Assembly (NCBI RefSeq): GCF_000263855.1
Contig: NZ_AJWX01000006.1
Location: 124,001 to 188,000 of the forward strand
Source of the DNA: Pseudomonas sp. M47T1
Lineage (GTDB): Bacteria; Pseudomonadota; Gammaproteobacteria; Pseudomonadales; Pseudomonadaceae
Direction of reading: 5' to 3'
Length of the DNA: 64,000 nt
The notes beneath the pieces are model-generated. The model was not told the origin of the DNA, ran no database searches, and saw nothing but the letters and a program-made list of their open reading frames with translations. How positions within the stretch are numbered: position 1 is the first letter of the stretch; each line of letters opens with the position of its first letter. Both the position numbers and the translations under genes were made by a program. Below, piece after piece: positions 11,549-21,381 of the stretch.

Positions 11549-11646
11549 GCAGCTGCAAGCTTTAAGCTGCAAGCTGCAAGCTGGGCAGTGTTGAGTGTTG
11601 CGGAACGTGATTGTCTTGCAGCTTGAAGCTTATGGCTTGAAGCTGC
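11549..11646. repeat. Imperfect inverted repeat of the AGCTGCAAGCTT family
   Basis: The gltB-gltD gap is mostly taken up by arms at 11549-11582 and 11615-11646. Each arm is made of tandem AGCTGCAAGCTT-like units in opposite orientation, so the transcript can fold into a long hairpin. A second member of the same family lies between rlmJ and msrA at 55977-56027. Such dispersed palindromic units are common between Pseudomonas genes; here it sits inside an operon and could adjust the GltB:GltD ratio. Confidence 0.75.
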
Positions 11647-11652
11647 ATTTAA

Positions 11653-13083
<1,431 letters not shown>

Positions 13084-13087
13084 CCGC

Positions 13088-13117
13088 TGTAGCCGCTGCC
13101 GCCAGGCTGCGGCTACA
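13088..13117. repeat. REP-like perfect inverted repeat after gltD
   Basis: TGTAGCCGC at 13088-13096 is an exact inverted match to GCGGCTACA at 13109-13117, just after the gltD stop. There is no T-run. It may protect the mRNA 3' end or be a palindromic extragenic element. Confidence 0.55.
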
Positions 13118-13143
13118 GGGTGAGTCAAATCGCCCCAATAGAT

Positions 13144-13171
13144 AAAAGGCACGGCGCACGCCGTGCCTTTT
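13144..13171 (+). terminator. Intrinsic terminator of gltBD
   Basis: AAAAGGCACGGCG pairs with the inverted CGCCGTGCCTTTT around a three-base loop. The T-run follows the stem directly. Confidence 0.85.
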
Positions 13172-13218
13172 GCGTTCCAGTCTGGGAAAATGCCGGTACT
13201 TATCTGCCGGATGCGCCC

Positions 13219-14283
13219 ATGACTGCCCTGAAGAACGACCGTTTCCTCCGTGCCCTGCTCAAGCAACCCGTCGACGTCACCCCCGTGTGGATGATGCGTC
13301 AGGCCGGTCGCTACCTGCCTGAATACCGCGCCAGCCGCGCCAAGGCCGGTGATTTCATGAGCCTGTGCATGAACCCGGCGTTCGCCTGCGAAGTCACCCT
13401 GCAGCCGCTTGAGCGTTACCCGCTCGACGCCGCCATCCTGTTTTCCGACATCCTCACCATCCCCGACGCCATGGGCCAAGGCCTGTACTTCGAGACTGGC
13501 GAAGGCCCACGCTTCAGGAAAGTGGTCAGCACCCTGGCCGACATCCAAGCGCTGCCCGTCCCCGATCCGCAAAAGGACCTGGGCTATGTGATGGACGCGG
13601 TCAGTACCATCCGCCGCGAGCTCAACGGCCGCGTGCCGCTGATCGGCTTCTCGGGCAGCCCCTGGACCCTGGCCACCTACATGGTTGAAGGCGGCTCCTC
13701 GAAAGACTTCCGCAAGACCAAGGCCATGCTCTACGACAACCCCCAGGCCATGCACCTGCTGCTGGACAAACTGGCCCAATCGGTCACCAGCTACCTCAAT
13801 GGCCAGATCCTGGCCGGCGCCCAGGCGGTGCAGATCTTCGACACCTGGGGCGGCAACCTGTCGGCTGCGGCCTACCAGGAGTTCTCCCTGGCCTACATGA
13901 AGAAAATCGTCAGCGGCCTGATTCGCGAGCACGAAGGCCGCAAGGTGCCGGTCATCCTGTTTACCAAGAACGGCGGCCTGTGGCTGGAAAGCATCGCCGA
14001 CGCCGGTGCCGACGCCCTGGGCCTGGACTGGACGTGCGATTTGGGCGAAGCCCGTCGCCGCGTGGGCAGCAAGGTGGCCCTGCAAGGCAACATGGACCCT
14101 ACCGTGCTGTACGCCAAGCCCGAAGCCATCCGCGCCGAAGTGGCACGCATCCTGGCCAGCTACGGCAATGGCACCGGCCACGTGTTCAACCTGGGCCATG
14201 GCATCACGCCGGAAGTGGACCCGGAGCACGCCGGTGCGTTCATCAACGCGGTGCACGAGTTCTCGGCGCAGTACCACCAGTAA
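13219..14283 (+). CDS. hemE: Uroporphyrinogen III decarboxylase HemE
   Basis: HemE removes the four acetate carboxyl groups of uroporphyrinogen III to give coproporphyrinogen III in haem synthesis. The ATG at 13219 gives a 354-residue protein, the normal Pseudomonas length; the frame is open further upstream but that part crosses the gltD terminator. Family signatures are [16 protein letters not shown] near the N-terminus (substrate-binding arginines), the aspartate in [12 protein letters not shown], and [13 protein letters not shown]. It is a single-gene unit closed by a terminator. Confidence 0.96.
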   Translation: MTALKNDRFLRALLKQPVDVTPVWMMRQAGRYLPEYRASRAKAGDFMSLCMNPAFACEVTLQPLERYPLDAAILFSDILTIPDAMGQGLYFETGEGPRFRKVVSTLADIQALPVPDPQKDLGYVMDAVSTIRRELNGRVPLIGFSGSPWTLATYMVEGGSSKDFRKTKAMLYDNPQAMHLLLDKLAQSVTSYLNGQILAGAQAVQIFDTWGGNLSAAAYQEFSLAYMKKIVSGLIREHEGRKVPVILFTKNGGLWLESIADAGADALGLDWTCDLGEARRRVGSKVALQGNMDPTVLYAKPEAIRAEVARILASYGNGTGHVFNLGHGITPEVDPEHAGAFINAVHEFSAQYHQ

Positions 14284-14300
14284 AGCGTTTCGCTTGAACC

Positions 14301-14330
14301 AAAAACGCCCGGCCCGTGCCGGGCGTTTTA
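14301..14330 (+). terminator. Intrinsic terminator of hemE
   Basis: AAAACGCCCGGC pairs with GCCGGGCGTTTT around a CCGT loop and ends in a T-run. Confidence 0.9.
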
Positions 14331-14419
14331 GTACGCGGGTCATAAAAACTAATGATCAAGAAGTATTTTCATCCTCATTTGCGGTAGCATGCCGGTCTCG
14401 CAAGAAGGGTGGCCTAATC

Positions 14420-14929
14420 ATGGCATCTACACACTACACTCCAGCCCAGCTAGCCCTGCACTGGCTGTCCGCGGCGTTCATCATCTGGGCGCTGGTGATG
14501 GGCTTTTCGGTAATGCTGCTCGACGTGACGCCCACGTTCAAGGCCACCATTGCCGGCGTCAACGTATCCCTGTCGATTCTGTTCATCCCCGTGTTCGCCG
14601 TGCGCACCTGGCTGCGCCTGCGCCACTTGCGCGACCACGGGCACCGGCCGGGCGAGCGGCTGGCGGGAGTTATCCACAACGTCATCTATGCCGTCACCGC
14701 CTTGGTTCTGGTGACGGGCGTGCTGATGATGGACCGGCCCATCCAGGTGTTTGGCTGGGTGACCCTGCCGCAGCCGATTACGGACCCGGTGTGGGACCAT
14801 CGTTTCCATACCCTGCATGCCGGGTGCAATGGGTTGCTTGGGATGCTGGTGGCGCTGCATGTGCTGGCGGTGGTGAAGCATGAGGTGGTGGGCAAGCCGG
14901 TGTTGCGGCGGATGTGGGTGGCGCGCTGA
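14420..14929 (+). CDS. Cytochrome b561 family protein
   Basis: This 169-residue, four-helix membrane protein looks like the bacterial cytochrome b561 family, dihaem proteins that move electrons from quinol or another donor in the inner membrane. Candidate haem-ligand histidines lie in helix 1 (LALHWLS), after helix 2 (GVIHNVIY) and in the last helices (HTLHAGC and VALHVLAVVKHE), as in the family. The ATG at 14420 has an AAGGGTGG ribosome binding site. Its electron partner cannot be told from the neighbours. It stands alone, facing the small gene at 14948-15223. Confidence 0.85.
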   Translation: MASTHYTPAQLALHWLSAAFIIWALVMGFSVMLLDVTPTFKATIAGVNVSLSILFIPVFAVRTWLRLRHLRDHGHRPGERLAGVIHNVIYAVTALVLVTGVLMMDRPIQVFGWVTLPQPITDPVWDHRFHTLHAGCNGLLGMLVALHVLAVVKHEVVGKPVLRRMWVAR

Positions 14930-14947
14930 CAGGGTGTGCCGCCGCCG

Positions 14948-15223
14948 CTAGCGCAGCGCCTCCCCGGCATGGCTGCGCTGATCAAGGATGTACAGCGCCG
15001 CGCAGCCTGGCTCCAGTAGCAGATAGGCCGCCAGGGCAAAGTGGCTGAGGTCGGAATCCTCAGTGGCGTTGGCGTTCAGGCACGCCAGGCTCTTGAGCAT
15101 GTTGTTGGCGGCGCGCATGCGCACGTCGGTGAACTCCAGCAGGTCGGCCATGGGGGCTTGGGCGTCGAGGTGGAGGATGGGGTGCGAGGTGAAGTTGCTG
15201 GCAACCGAAACGAAACGTGACAT
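14948..15223 (-). CDS. Small Pseudomonas-type protein of unknown function (DUF3077/DUF6124-like)
   Basis: The 91-residue product starts at an ATG with an AAGGA ribosome binding site eight bases upstream; an open frame extends further but lacks such a site. It has no signal peptide or clear membrane segment. The middle is helical (LLEFTDVRMRAANNMLKSL) and the C-terminus has the hydrophobic stretch HFALAAYLLLEPGCAALYIL. The layout resembles the short DUF3077/DUF6124-type proteins found in many copies in Pseudomonas, but that assignment is by eye and uncertain. No function is proposed. Confidence 0.6.
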   Translation of the reverse strand: MSRFVSVASNFTSHPILHLDAQAPMADLLEFTDVRMRAANNMLKSLACLNANATEDSDLSHFALAAYLLLEPGCAALYILDQRSHAGEALR

Positions 15224-15918
15224 CGTAAAATTCCTTTTTGAGTGAATGGCGCCACTGTCCGCTGCTAAAACGAATCGGGTGGCAACTGCATGCGGGTTAG
15301 CAGACCGGTCACACTCATCCCGGCGCACCCACAGGTGCCCCGCACACAGTCGCCATAGAAGGTCTAAACGCTTCCAGTAAGCGAGCTGCGAAAGATAAAT
15401 GTGATTTGGACTGCTAAATCCAAGCCGCAAAAAGCGCGACGCTGCGGACTATGCGGCTACGCTTCCCCCTCAACAACCCCACTTCCGGCCTTTGGGAAAT
15501 GTCCTTCAAGACTTTCGGATTCTATAAAGATTTTGTAGGACCAACCCGCCTCCAAGCGTGAGCAGATGTAACCCCCCGCACTTTGTGAACGCCTGCTGCC
15601 GCAGGTTGCGCTGTTTTCAGTGCACGCGAAGGCACCCCCAGTCTGGCGGCAGCGGTGGGATGGATGGCATCGGCGAGCGGACGGGGGGGGGCAGAAACGA
15701 GAAGGCCCTGCAATGCAGGGCCATGACATACCTAGTCTCTTCACCGTTTCTTCAGCCCGGGAGTGGAGGTGCTAGGGCAGTAATGCAAGGCTACTGAGTC
15801 CCGTCAGGATAGTCAAACTCTCAAATAATTTGAAACAGCTTCACTCTAGCATTAGGCATAGCGTGCGTATGATTATTGTAATTATCAATATTGAAGCGCT
15901 TAGGAGTTTTGGTGGTCA
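15224..15918. other. Non-coding stretch between the small gene and the Abi-like gene
   Basis: About 700 bases with no frame that looks like a real protein on either strand. It contains a run of nine G at 15683-15691, a perfect palindrome at 15704-15722, and an AT-rich segment at 15810-15900 that probably carries the promoter of the next gene. No tRNA or known RNA was recognised. Confidence 0.5.
15704..15722. repeat. Perfect palindrome GGCCCTGCA/TGCAGGGCC
   Basis: A 19-base perfect inverted repeat with a one-base centre. It looks like the stem of a terminator but has no T-run on either side. Confidence 0.5.
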
Positions 15919-16620
15919 ATGGCATGGCAAATATTAGAAGCAAGGCTGTCAACGCCGAGGACGTCTCGGTATTTGAACTGTCATGATGGTGAGGTTGGCC
16001 ATGCTGTTGAGGCATATACTCACAACATGAGACTGGCTGAATCTTTAGTGTGTATATTTCACGTGCTGGAAGTTGCTGTTCGGAACGGTATTCAGAAAGA
16101 AATGATCTTTGAGTATAAGCGCTCGAATTGGTACGAAGAGTGGGCAGATCTCGATATGCCGGCTTTTCAGGCGTTATACCGTAAAATTGGTGAGGCAAAA
16201 CGGGATTTGGGACGTCGTCGTCGGAGTTTTGGTCACGATGATATCGTCGCAGAATTGAGTTTCGGATTTTGGACTACGCTGTTCAATCGTTCATCAATAA
16301 CGCATATTTCCAAACCGCTGATGAGGGTGTTTCATTATTGTCCGAGTCACCGTCGTCGCCCTGATGTTATTCGATCTCGCTTAAATGCGGCTAGAACTTT
16401 TCGTAATCGTTGCTTCCATCACGAGCCGTTGCTGTGGAATCCACTACACGCTCTGCATGAGGATATTTTGGAATTAATTGGGTGGATTGACCCAGCATTG
16501 AGGAGGTGGACGGAGCAGCACGACCGATTCCCGTCGGTGGTCGGTGATTGGATGGCGTGGCGCGAAAAAAGATCTCAAGCAATGGGCGAGCGCCCCTCGG
16601 TTGCTCAGTCCAGACCTTGA
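15919..16620 (+). CDS. Abi-like protein with HEPN-type motif (putative phage-defence or toxin RNase)
   Basis: The 233-residue product resembles the Abi-like (Abi_2/AbiD-type) family linked to abortive infection. The N-terminal half has the family-like segment LAESLVCIFHVLEVAVRNGI. The C-terminal half contains RTFRNRCFHHEP, matching the R-N-x4-H HEPN ribonuclease signature. No antitoxin gene lies beside it. The ATG at 15919 has AGGAG about 12 bases upstream, a long spacing. Base composition is visibly more AT-rich than its neighbours, which suggests horizontal acquisition. Function in defence is inferred from the family; the gene appears intact. Confidence 0.72.
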   Translation: MAWQILEARLSTPRTSRYLNCHDGEVGHAVEAYTHNMRLAESLVCIFHVLEVAVRNGIQKEMIFEYKRSNWYEEWADLDMPAFQALYRKIGEAKRDLGRRRRSFGHDDIVAELSFGFWTTLFNRSSITHISKPLMRVFHYCPSHRRRPDVIRSRLNAARTFRNRCFHHEPLLWNPLHALHEDILELIGWIDPALRRWTEQHDRFPSVVGDWMAWREKRSQAMGERPSVAQSRP

Positions 16621-16624
16621 AAAT

Positions 16625-16650
16625 GGCAAAGGCGCCATACGCGCCTTTGC
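16625..16650 (+). terminator. Hairpin after the Abi-like gene
   Basis: GCAAAGGCGC pairs with GCGCCTTTGC a few bases after the stop. The stem is strong but the T-run is missing, so it is a probable rather than certain terminator. Confidence 0.5.
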
Positions 16651-16863
16651 AATGAAGCCGGGCTGGTAGTCGCAGCACTCGCTTAGCACGTCCGAAGGTG
16701 ATCTTCGAAAGGGGTCGAAAGCCAACCGATGTTGCCGGTTGCCGCTACCTCAAGGCCGGCGAGCCTTGCGCATCCGCAGTACTGAGTCGATATCGCCGTG
16801 ACACCCAGTACCCCTGCTCTGTAAGAGCCCGAGGCCGAACCTTAGCAAGGGGGGCAGTACCGT

Positions 16864-18135
16864 TCAAGTGACTTTGCCCAACGGCGCCAACCTGGCCAAC
16901 CGCGCCGCCACCATCAACGCCACCACCAACAACCCACCAATAAACACCCCAACCCCATTCCACCCTGCATAATTCCAGGCCACCCCACCCAAGGTGCCCG
17001 CCACGCTCGACCCCACGTAATAACTGAACAGGTACAGCGAAGAAGCCTGGCCCTTGGCCTTGGTCGCCCGCCGGCCAATCCAGCTGCTGGCCACCGAGTG
17101 GGCGCCGAAGAAGCCGAAGGTGAACATCAGCATGCCGACAATGATCACCGGCAACGGGCTGAGCAGGGTGGCCAGCAGGCCGGCGAACATCAGGGTGATG
17201 CTCATCCAGAACACTTTGCGGCGGCCGTGCTGGTCGGCCAGGGCGCCGACCTTGGCCGAGCTGTAGATGCCGGCCAGGTACACCACCGACAACAGGCCCA
17301 CCAGGGCCTGGCTCATGTGGTATGGGCCGGCCAGCAGGCGGTAGCCGATGTAGTTGAACAGGGTGACGAAGGCGCCCATCAGCAGGAAGGCTTCCAGGAA
17401 CAGCCACGGCAGGCCGGCGTCCTTGAAGTGCATGGTGAAGCCTTCCAGCAGGCCGCGCGGGTTCATTTTGCGCGGGCGGAAGTTACGCGACTCAGGCAGG
17501 ATTTTCACGAACACCAGCGCCGCGATGAGCGCCAGGCCACCGATGACCATCATTGCCGTGTGCCAGCTGACGAAGTCGATCAGCACGCCGCTGATCAAGC
17601 GCCCACTCATGCCGCCAATGGCGTTGCCACCGATGTACAGGCCCATGGCCAGGCCGATGTGCTGCGGGTGAATCTCTTCGCTCAGGTAGGTCATGGCCAC
17701 GGCGGCCAGGCCGCTCAGGGACAGGCCGGTCAGCGCGCGCATCACCAGCACGCCCTGCCAGGTGGGCATCATGGCGCTTGCCAGGGTACACAGGGCGGCG
17801 GCGAACAAGGCGAAGACCATCACCGGCTTGCGGCCGATGGCGTCGCTGATGGGGCCGGTAATCAGCAGCCCGATGGCCAGCATGCCGGTGGACACCGACA
17901 GGATCAGGCTGCTCTGGGCGGCGTTGATGGCGAACTCCTTGGACAGGATCGGCATCATCGGTTGTACGCAGTACAGCAACGCGAAGGTGGCGAATCCGCC
18001 GGAGAACAGCGCCAGCACGGTGCGCATGAACAGCGGCGTGCCTTTCTCGATGTAGGCTTCGCTCAGGTGCGAGGCAACGTCGGCAAGGGTGGTAGAGGGG
18101 ATTTCCTGGTGCTGAGGTGCAGCGGCAGTTTTCAC
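16864..18135 (-). CDS. MFS transporter, YnfM-like
   Basis: A 423-residue major facilitator with about 12 hydrophobic segments after a hydrophilic N-terminus of about 35 residues. Between helices 2 and 3 it carries GPISDAIGRKPVM, the typical MFS loop, and a similar GALADQHGRRKVF in the second half. Overall sequence is closest by eye to the YnfM/arabinose-exporter-like group; substrate unknown. The start is GTG with GAGG six bases upstream. It is divergent from a LysR gene that starts 119 bases away, the usual layout of an exporter under its own LysR regulator. Confidence 0.85.
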   Translation of the reverse strand: MKTAAAPQHQEIPSTTLADVASHLSEAYIEKGTPLFMRTVLALFSGGFATFALLYCVQPMMPILSKEFAINAAQSSLILSVSTGMLAIGLLITGPISDAIGRKPVMVFALFAAALCTLASAMMPTWQGVLVMRALTGLSLSGLAAVAMTYLSEEIHPQHIGLAMGLYIGGNAIGGMSGRLISGVLIDFVSWHTAMMVIGGLALIAALVFVKILPESRNFRPRKMNPRGLLEGFTMHFKDAGLPWLFLEAFLLMGAFVTLFNYIGYRLLAGPYHMSQALVGLLSVVYLAGIYSSAKVGALADQHGRRKVFWMSITLMFAGLLATLLSPLPVIIVGMLMFTFGFFGAHSVASSWIGRRATKAKGQASSLYLFSYYVGSSVAGTLGGVAWNYAGWNGVGVFIGGLLVVALMVAARLARLAPLGKVT

Positions 18136-18202
18136 GCAAGGCCTCGGAAGGGCAATTGAAAGAGTCAGTACAAAAAGCTTATAGCGGGCTAATCATTCTT
18201 TC

Positions 18203-18212
18203 CAATATATTG
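18203..18212. promoter_or_regulatory. Candidate operator palindrome in the MFS-LysR gap
   Basis: CAATATATTG is a perfect 10-base palindrome in the AT-rich middle of the 119-base divergent gap, a natural place for the LysR protein to bind. Assignment is by position only. Confidence 0.35.
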
Positions 18213-18254
18213 TTCGACCTGTTTGATAGCTTTAACGACCTAATCGAGGCCGCC

Positions 18255-19148
18255 ATGGAACTGCGACATTTGCGTTATTTCATTGCTGTGGCCGAAGAGC
18301 TGCATTTTGGCCGCGCCGCAGAGCTGCTGGGCATTTCCCAACCACCCTTGAGCCAGCAGATCCAGGCACTGGAACAAGAAGTGGGGGCTCGGTTGTTCGA
18401 GCGCACCAACCGTCGGGTGGCGCTGAGTGAGGCCGGGCGGCTGTTTCTGGAGGAAGCACGCCTGGTGTTGGCGCAAGTGGACAAGGCGGCGAATGTCGCC
18501 CGCCGCGCGCAGTTGGGTGAGCTGGGTGAAATGAAGATCGGCTTTACCTCGTCGGCGCCGTTCAATTGCGGTATTCCCAAGGCCATTTACGCGTTCCGCC
18601 AGGCCTTCCCGGCGGTGCACCTCAACCTTGAGGAAATGAGCAGCAAGGGCGTGGCCGACGCGCTGGTGGATGAAACCATCGAGGTGGGCCTGATTCGCCC
18701 GTTGCCGCTGCCCGACTCGCTGACGTGGGTGGAGCTGTTCAGCGAGCCGCTGGTGGCGGTGCTCAATGCTGACCATCCGCTGGCCCAGGGCAGCGACGCC
18801 GGGTTGTACATGCGTGAACTGGCCCAGGAACCCTTCGTGTTCTTCCCGCGCAGTTACGGCAGCGGCCTGTATGCCCAGTTGATCAGCCTGGCAACCCAGG
18901 CGGGGTTCAGCCCGCACTTCGCCCAGGAAGCCGGGGAGGCCATGACCATCATCGGCCTGGTGTCGGCCGGTCTGGGCGTTTCGGTATTGCCCGCCTCTTA
19001 CCAGTCGATGCGCATCGACGGCGTGGTGTATCGCAAGCTGCTCGACCCGGAGGCCATCACCTCGGTATGGCTGGTGCAGCGCAAGGCTAACACCTCGGCC
19101 ATGGCCAAGGCGTTCGTGGATATCGTCACGCGGCAGTCAAGTGTTTGA
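18255..19148 (+). CDS. LysR-type transcriptional regulator
   Basis: The 297-residue product has an N-terminal winged helix-turn-helix (MELRHLRYFIAVAEELHF followed by AAELLGISQPPLSQQI) and a C-terminal periplasmic-binding-protein-like effector domain from about residue 90. The ATG at 18255 begins the standard LysR N-terminus; an upstream in-frame start would add residues unlike the family. It probably controls the divergent MFS gene in response to a small molecule that cannot be named from sequence. Confidence 0.92.
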   Translation: MELRHLRYFIAVAEELHFGRAAELLGISQPPLSQQIQALEQEVGARLFERTNRRVALSEAGRLFLEEARLVLAQVDKAANVARRAQLGELGEMKIGFTSSAPFNCGIPKAIYAFRQAFPAVHLNLEEMSSKGVADALVDETIEVGLIRPLPLPDSLTWVELFSEPLVAVLNADHPLAQGSDAGLYMRELAQEPFVFFPRSYGSGLYAQLISLATQAGFSPHFAQEAGEAMTIIGLVSAGLGVSVLPASYQSMRIDGVVYRKLLDPEAITSVWLVQRKANTSAMAKAFVDIVTRQSSV

Positions 19149-19168
19149 AAATGGTCGAAACGGTACGT

Positions 19169-19195
19169 TCAAGTTGTAGTCCCCCAGGCCGATGA
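19169..19195 (+). promoter_or_regulatory. Candidate FliA (sigma-28) promoter of the chemoreceptor gene
   Basis: TCAAGTTG at 19169-19176 and GCCGATGA at 19188-19195 are spaced by exactly 11 bases. The known sigma-28 consensus is TAAAGTTT-N11-GCCGATAA, so the match is 6/8 and 7/8. It ends 32 bases before the start codon of a chemotaxis gene. Confidence 0.65.
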
Positions 19196-19227
19196 CTACA
19201 GGGCGAGTTATCCCCCTGGAGCCCCCA

Positions 19228-20850
19228 ATGAACGTTCGTCAGCTGCGCATCTCGACCCGTGCTTTCCTCAGTTTTGGCCTGATCAGTCTGCTCATGCTCG
19301 GTTTCGGTATTTTCTCGATGAACCAGATCACGCACATGCGCGAGGCGGTCATCCATACCGAGGAAGTGTCACACGCCGGTACGCGCTGGCTGGGCAGCAT
19401 CCGCGATAACTCGCTGGGCATTCGCGTACTCACCTTCCGTTTGATGCTCAATCGTGACCCGGCGCAAGTGCGCCCGGTGCTGGACCGCATGACCTTCCTG
19501 CGCGGCGAGCTCGACAAGGCCATCCAGGGTTATGCGCCGATCGTGCCTGAGGCTGCGCGCTCGCAATTCGCGCAGTTGCAAAGCGTGGTTTCCCGCTACC
19601 AGGAGCAATTGTCGCGCTACCAGGCGTTGTCTGACCAAGGTGACACCCAGGGCATGATGGCGCTGCTCAACGGTCAGATCCAGGACTTGTCCAACCAGAC
19701 CGGCGACCTGTTCAACGAGCTGGTGAAAATCAACCTGCAGGAGTCGGCGCTGTATACCGCGGCGGCCAAGGGCAGCTACGACACCGCCATCCAGACCACC
19801 ATCGCGGTGCTGGTCATTGTGTTCCTGCTGACCGTTGCGCTGGCCTGGCTGCTGACCCGCAGCATTGTCAAACCGCTGGAAGAAGCGGTGGTGGCGGCCG
19901 GTCGTATCGCCAAGGGCGACCTCACCGGGCGCATCAACGTCGAAGGCCAGGACGAGGCCGCCGAATTGCTGCATTCGCTGGTGAACATGCAGAAGAGCCT
20001 GATCGACACCCTGCGCCTGATCGGTGACTCGTCGCACCAACTGGCGGCAGCGTCGGAAGAAATGACTGCCATCACCAACCAGACCTCCGGCGACCTGAAT
20101 AACCAGAATGCCGAGATCCAGCAGGCCGCCACTGCGGTCAACGAAATGACCGCGGCGGTGGAGGAAGTGGCGCGCAATGCCGTGTCCACGGCCGATGCCT
20201 CCAACGACTCCACCAAGGCCGCACAGCTGGGACGCCAGCGTGTCGACAGCACTATCATTGCCATTCAGCGGATGGGCGAGCGGGTAGAGGACGCCTCCGA
20301 GCAGGTCAAAGAACTGGCGGCCCATTCCCAGGACATCGGCAAGATCCTCGACGTGATTCGTGGCGTGGCCGAACAGACCAACCTGCTGGCCCTCAACGCG
20401 GCCATCGAAGCGGCCCGTGCCGGCGAGGCGGGGCGTGGTTTCGCGGTGGTGGCCGACGAGGTACGAGCGCTGGCCGGGCGTACCCAGACCTCCACCCAGG
20501 AAATCGAACTGATGGTCGCGGCCATCCAGCAAGGCACGGCCAAGGTGGTCGAAACCATGCAGGCCAACAACGATCAGGCGCTGACCACGCTGGACGCCGC
20601 CAAGACGGCTGGCACCGCGCTGGATGAAATCAGCGCGGCGATTTCCCTGATCCACGAGCGCAACATGGTCATTGCCAGCGCCTCGGAAGAACAGGCCCAG
20701 GTGGCCCGCGAAATCGACCGCAACCTGGTCAACATCCGCGACCTGTCGATCCAGACCTCAGAAGGCGCCGGGCAGATCGATGAGGCGAGCCAGTCGCTGT
20801 CAGGCCTGTCCCATGACCTGAAGAACATGGTGGGCCGCTTTCAGCTTTGA
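19228..20850 (+). CDS. Methyl-accepting chemotaxis protein
   Basis: A transmembrane chemoreceptor of 540 residues. Order: N-terminal membrane helix (about 12-31), a periplasmic four-helix-bundle ligand domain (about 32-188), a second helix (about 190-211), HAMP (about 212-265) and the cytoplasmic signalling domain (about 280-540) whose hairpin tip reads [20 protein letters not shown] near residue 381. The protein ends at FQL without a CheR-tethering pentapeptide. The ligand is unknown. Start ATG at 19228 has a GGAG ribosome binding site; the upstream sigma-28-like promoter fits expression with the flagellar regulon. Confidence 0.94.
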   Translation: MNVRQLRISTRAFLSFGLISLLMLGFGIFSMNQITHMREAVIHTEEVSHAGTRWLGSIRDNSLGIRVLTFRLMLNRDPAQVRPVLDRMTFLRGELDKAIQGYAPIVPEAARSQFAQLQSVVSRYQEQLSRYQALSDQGDTQGMMALLNGQIQDLSNQTGDLFNELVKINLQESALYTAAAKGSYDTAIQTTIAVLVIVFLLTVALAWLLTRSIVKPLEEAVVAAGRIAKGDLTGRINVEGQDEAAELLHSLVNMQKSLIDTLRLIGDSSHQLAAASEEMTAITNQTSGDLNNQNAEIQQAATAVNEMTAAVEEVARNAVSTADASNDSTKAAQLGRQRVDSTIIAIQRMGERVEDASEQVKELAAHSQDIGKILDVIRGVAEQTNLLALNAAIEAARAGEAGRGFAVVADEVRALAGRTQTSTQEIELMVAAIQQGTAKVVETMQANNDQALTTLDAAKTAGTALDEISAAISLIHERNMVIASASEEQAQVAREIDRNLVNIRDLSIQTSEGAGQIDEASQSLSGLSHDLKNMVGRFQL

Positions 20851-20916
20851 CCCGGAGCCGCCGCCAGGCTGCGAAGGCCCGCCCCGCAGCGCCTGCGGCA
20901 TTACCTCCCGCAAGTA

Positions 20917-21357
20917 TTACTGTGCCTTGCCCTGCAGCTCGGCCAAATCGTGTTCGTCCTGGGCGTCGCTGGCGTCGCCCTGCAGTTTGCGCAGGATGCT
21001 ACGGTCGAGCAGGATCACCCAGCGGTTGTAGTTGCGGTTGATCTTGCCGTCCTTGTAGCCCAGGTCCTGGCTGTCGCGGTAGCTGATGCGGTAGTGCCCG
21101 GCGGCGTAGGCGATGTCGACCTTGGCGGTGTATTTGGCGCGTACGTTCACCTGGGCGTGGATGACGTCGCTGTCAACGCTTTCCACGGTCCACTTGCGCG
21201 CGGCCAGGGTGCTGAGGACCGCTTGCTTCACCTGTTCCTTGCTGGCGGTGACGCCGGCAGGCACGGTGCGGTCGGGGGTGATGATCTTGCGGCTGGTGCA
21301 GGCAGTGACACTGGCAAGCATCAGGGCAACAAGTAGCAGGCGTAGCATGGAAGACAT
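20917..21357 (-). CDS. Lipoprotein at the end of the aryl-polyene operon
   Basis: The 146-residue product has a signal with a lipobox L-A-S-V-T-A-C, so the mature N-terminus would be a lipidated cysteine. The remainder is a small mixed domain with VKQAVLSTLAARKWTVESV followed by beta-rich sequence; no enzyme motif is visible. The start chosen (MSSMLRL) has GGAG eight bases upstream. It lies 24 bases after the last ketosynthase in the same direction and is probably the final gene of the operon, though it could be an independent envelope lipoprotein. Function not known. Confidence 0.75.
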   Translation of the reverse strand: MSSMLRLLLVALMLASVTACTSRKIITPDRTVPAGVTASKEQVKQAVLSTLAARKWTVESVDSDVIHAQVNVRAKYTAKVDIAYAAGHYRISYRDSQDLGYKDGKINRNYNRWVILLDRSILRKLQGDASDAQDEHDLAELQGKAQ

Positions 21358-21381
21358 TCCATTTTCTCCAGGGTTATGAAA

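Noticed and set aside
7152..11558. A 1468-codon open frame opposite gltB
   Set aside because: Long antisense frames are common in GC-rich DNA; the + strand has every GltB motif and the antisense product has none.
15457..15797. Small frames on both strands in the non-coding stretch before the Abi-like gene
   Set aside because: Low-complexity products, no ribosome binding site and no family features.
17098..18159. A 353-codon Gln/His/Ala-rich frame opposite the MFS gene
   Set aside because: Composition is that of an antisense shadow; the MFS frame has the proper loop motifs and start.
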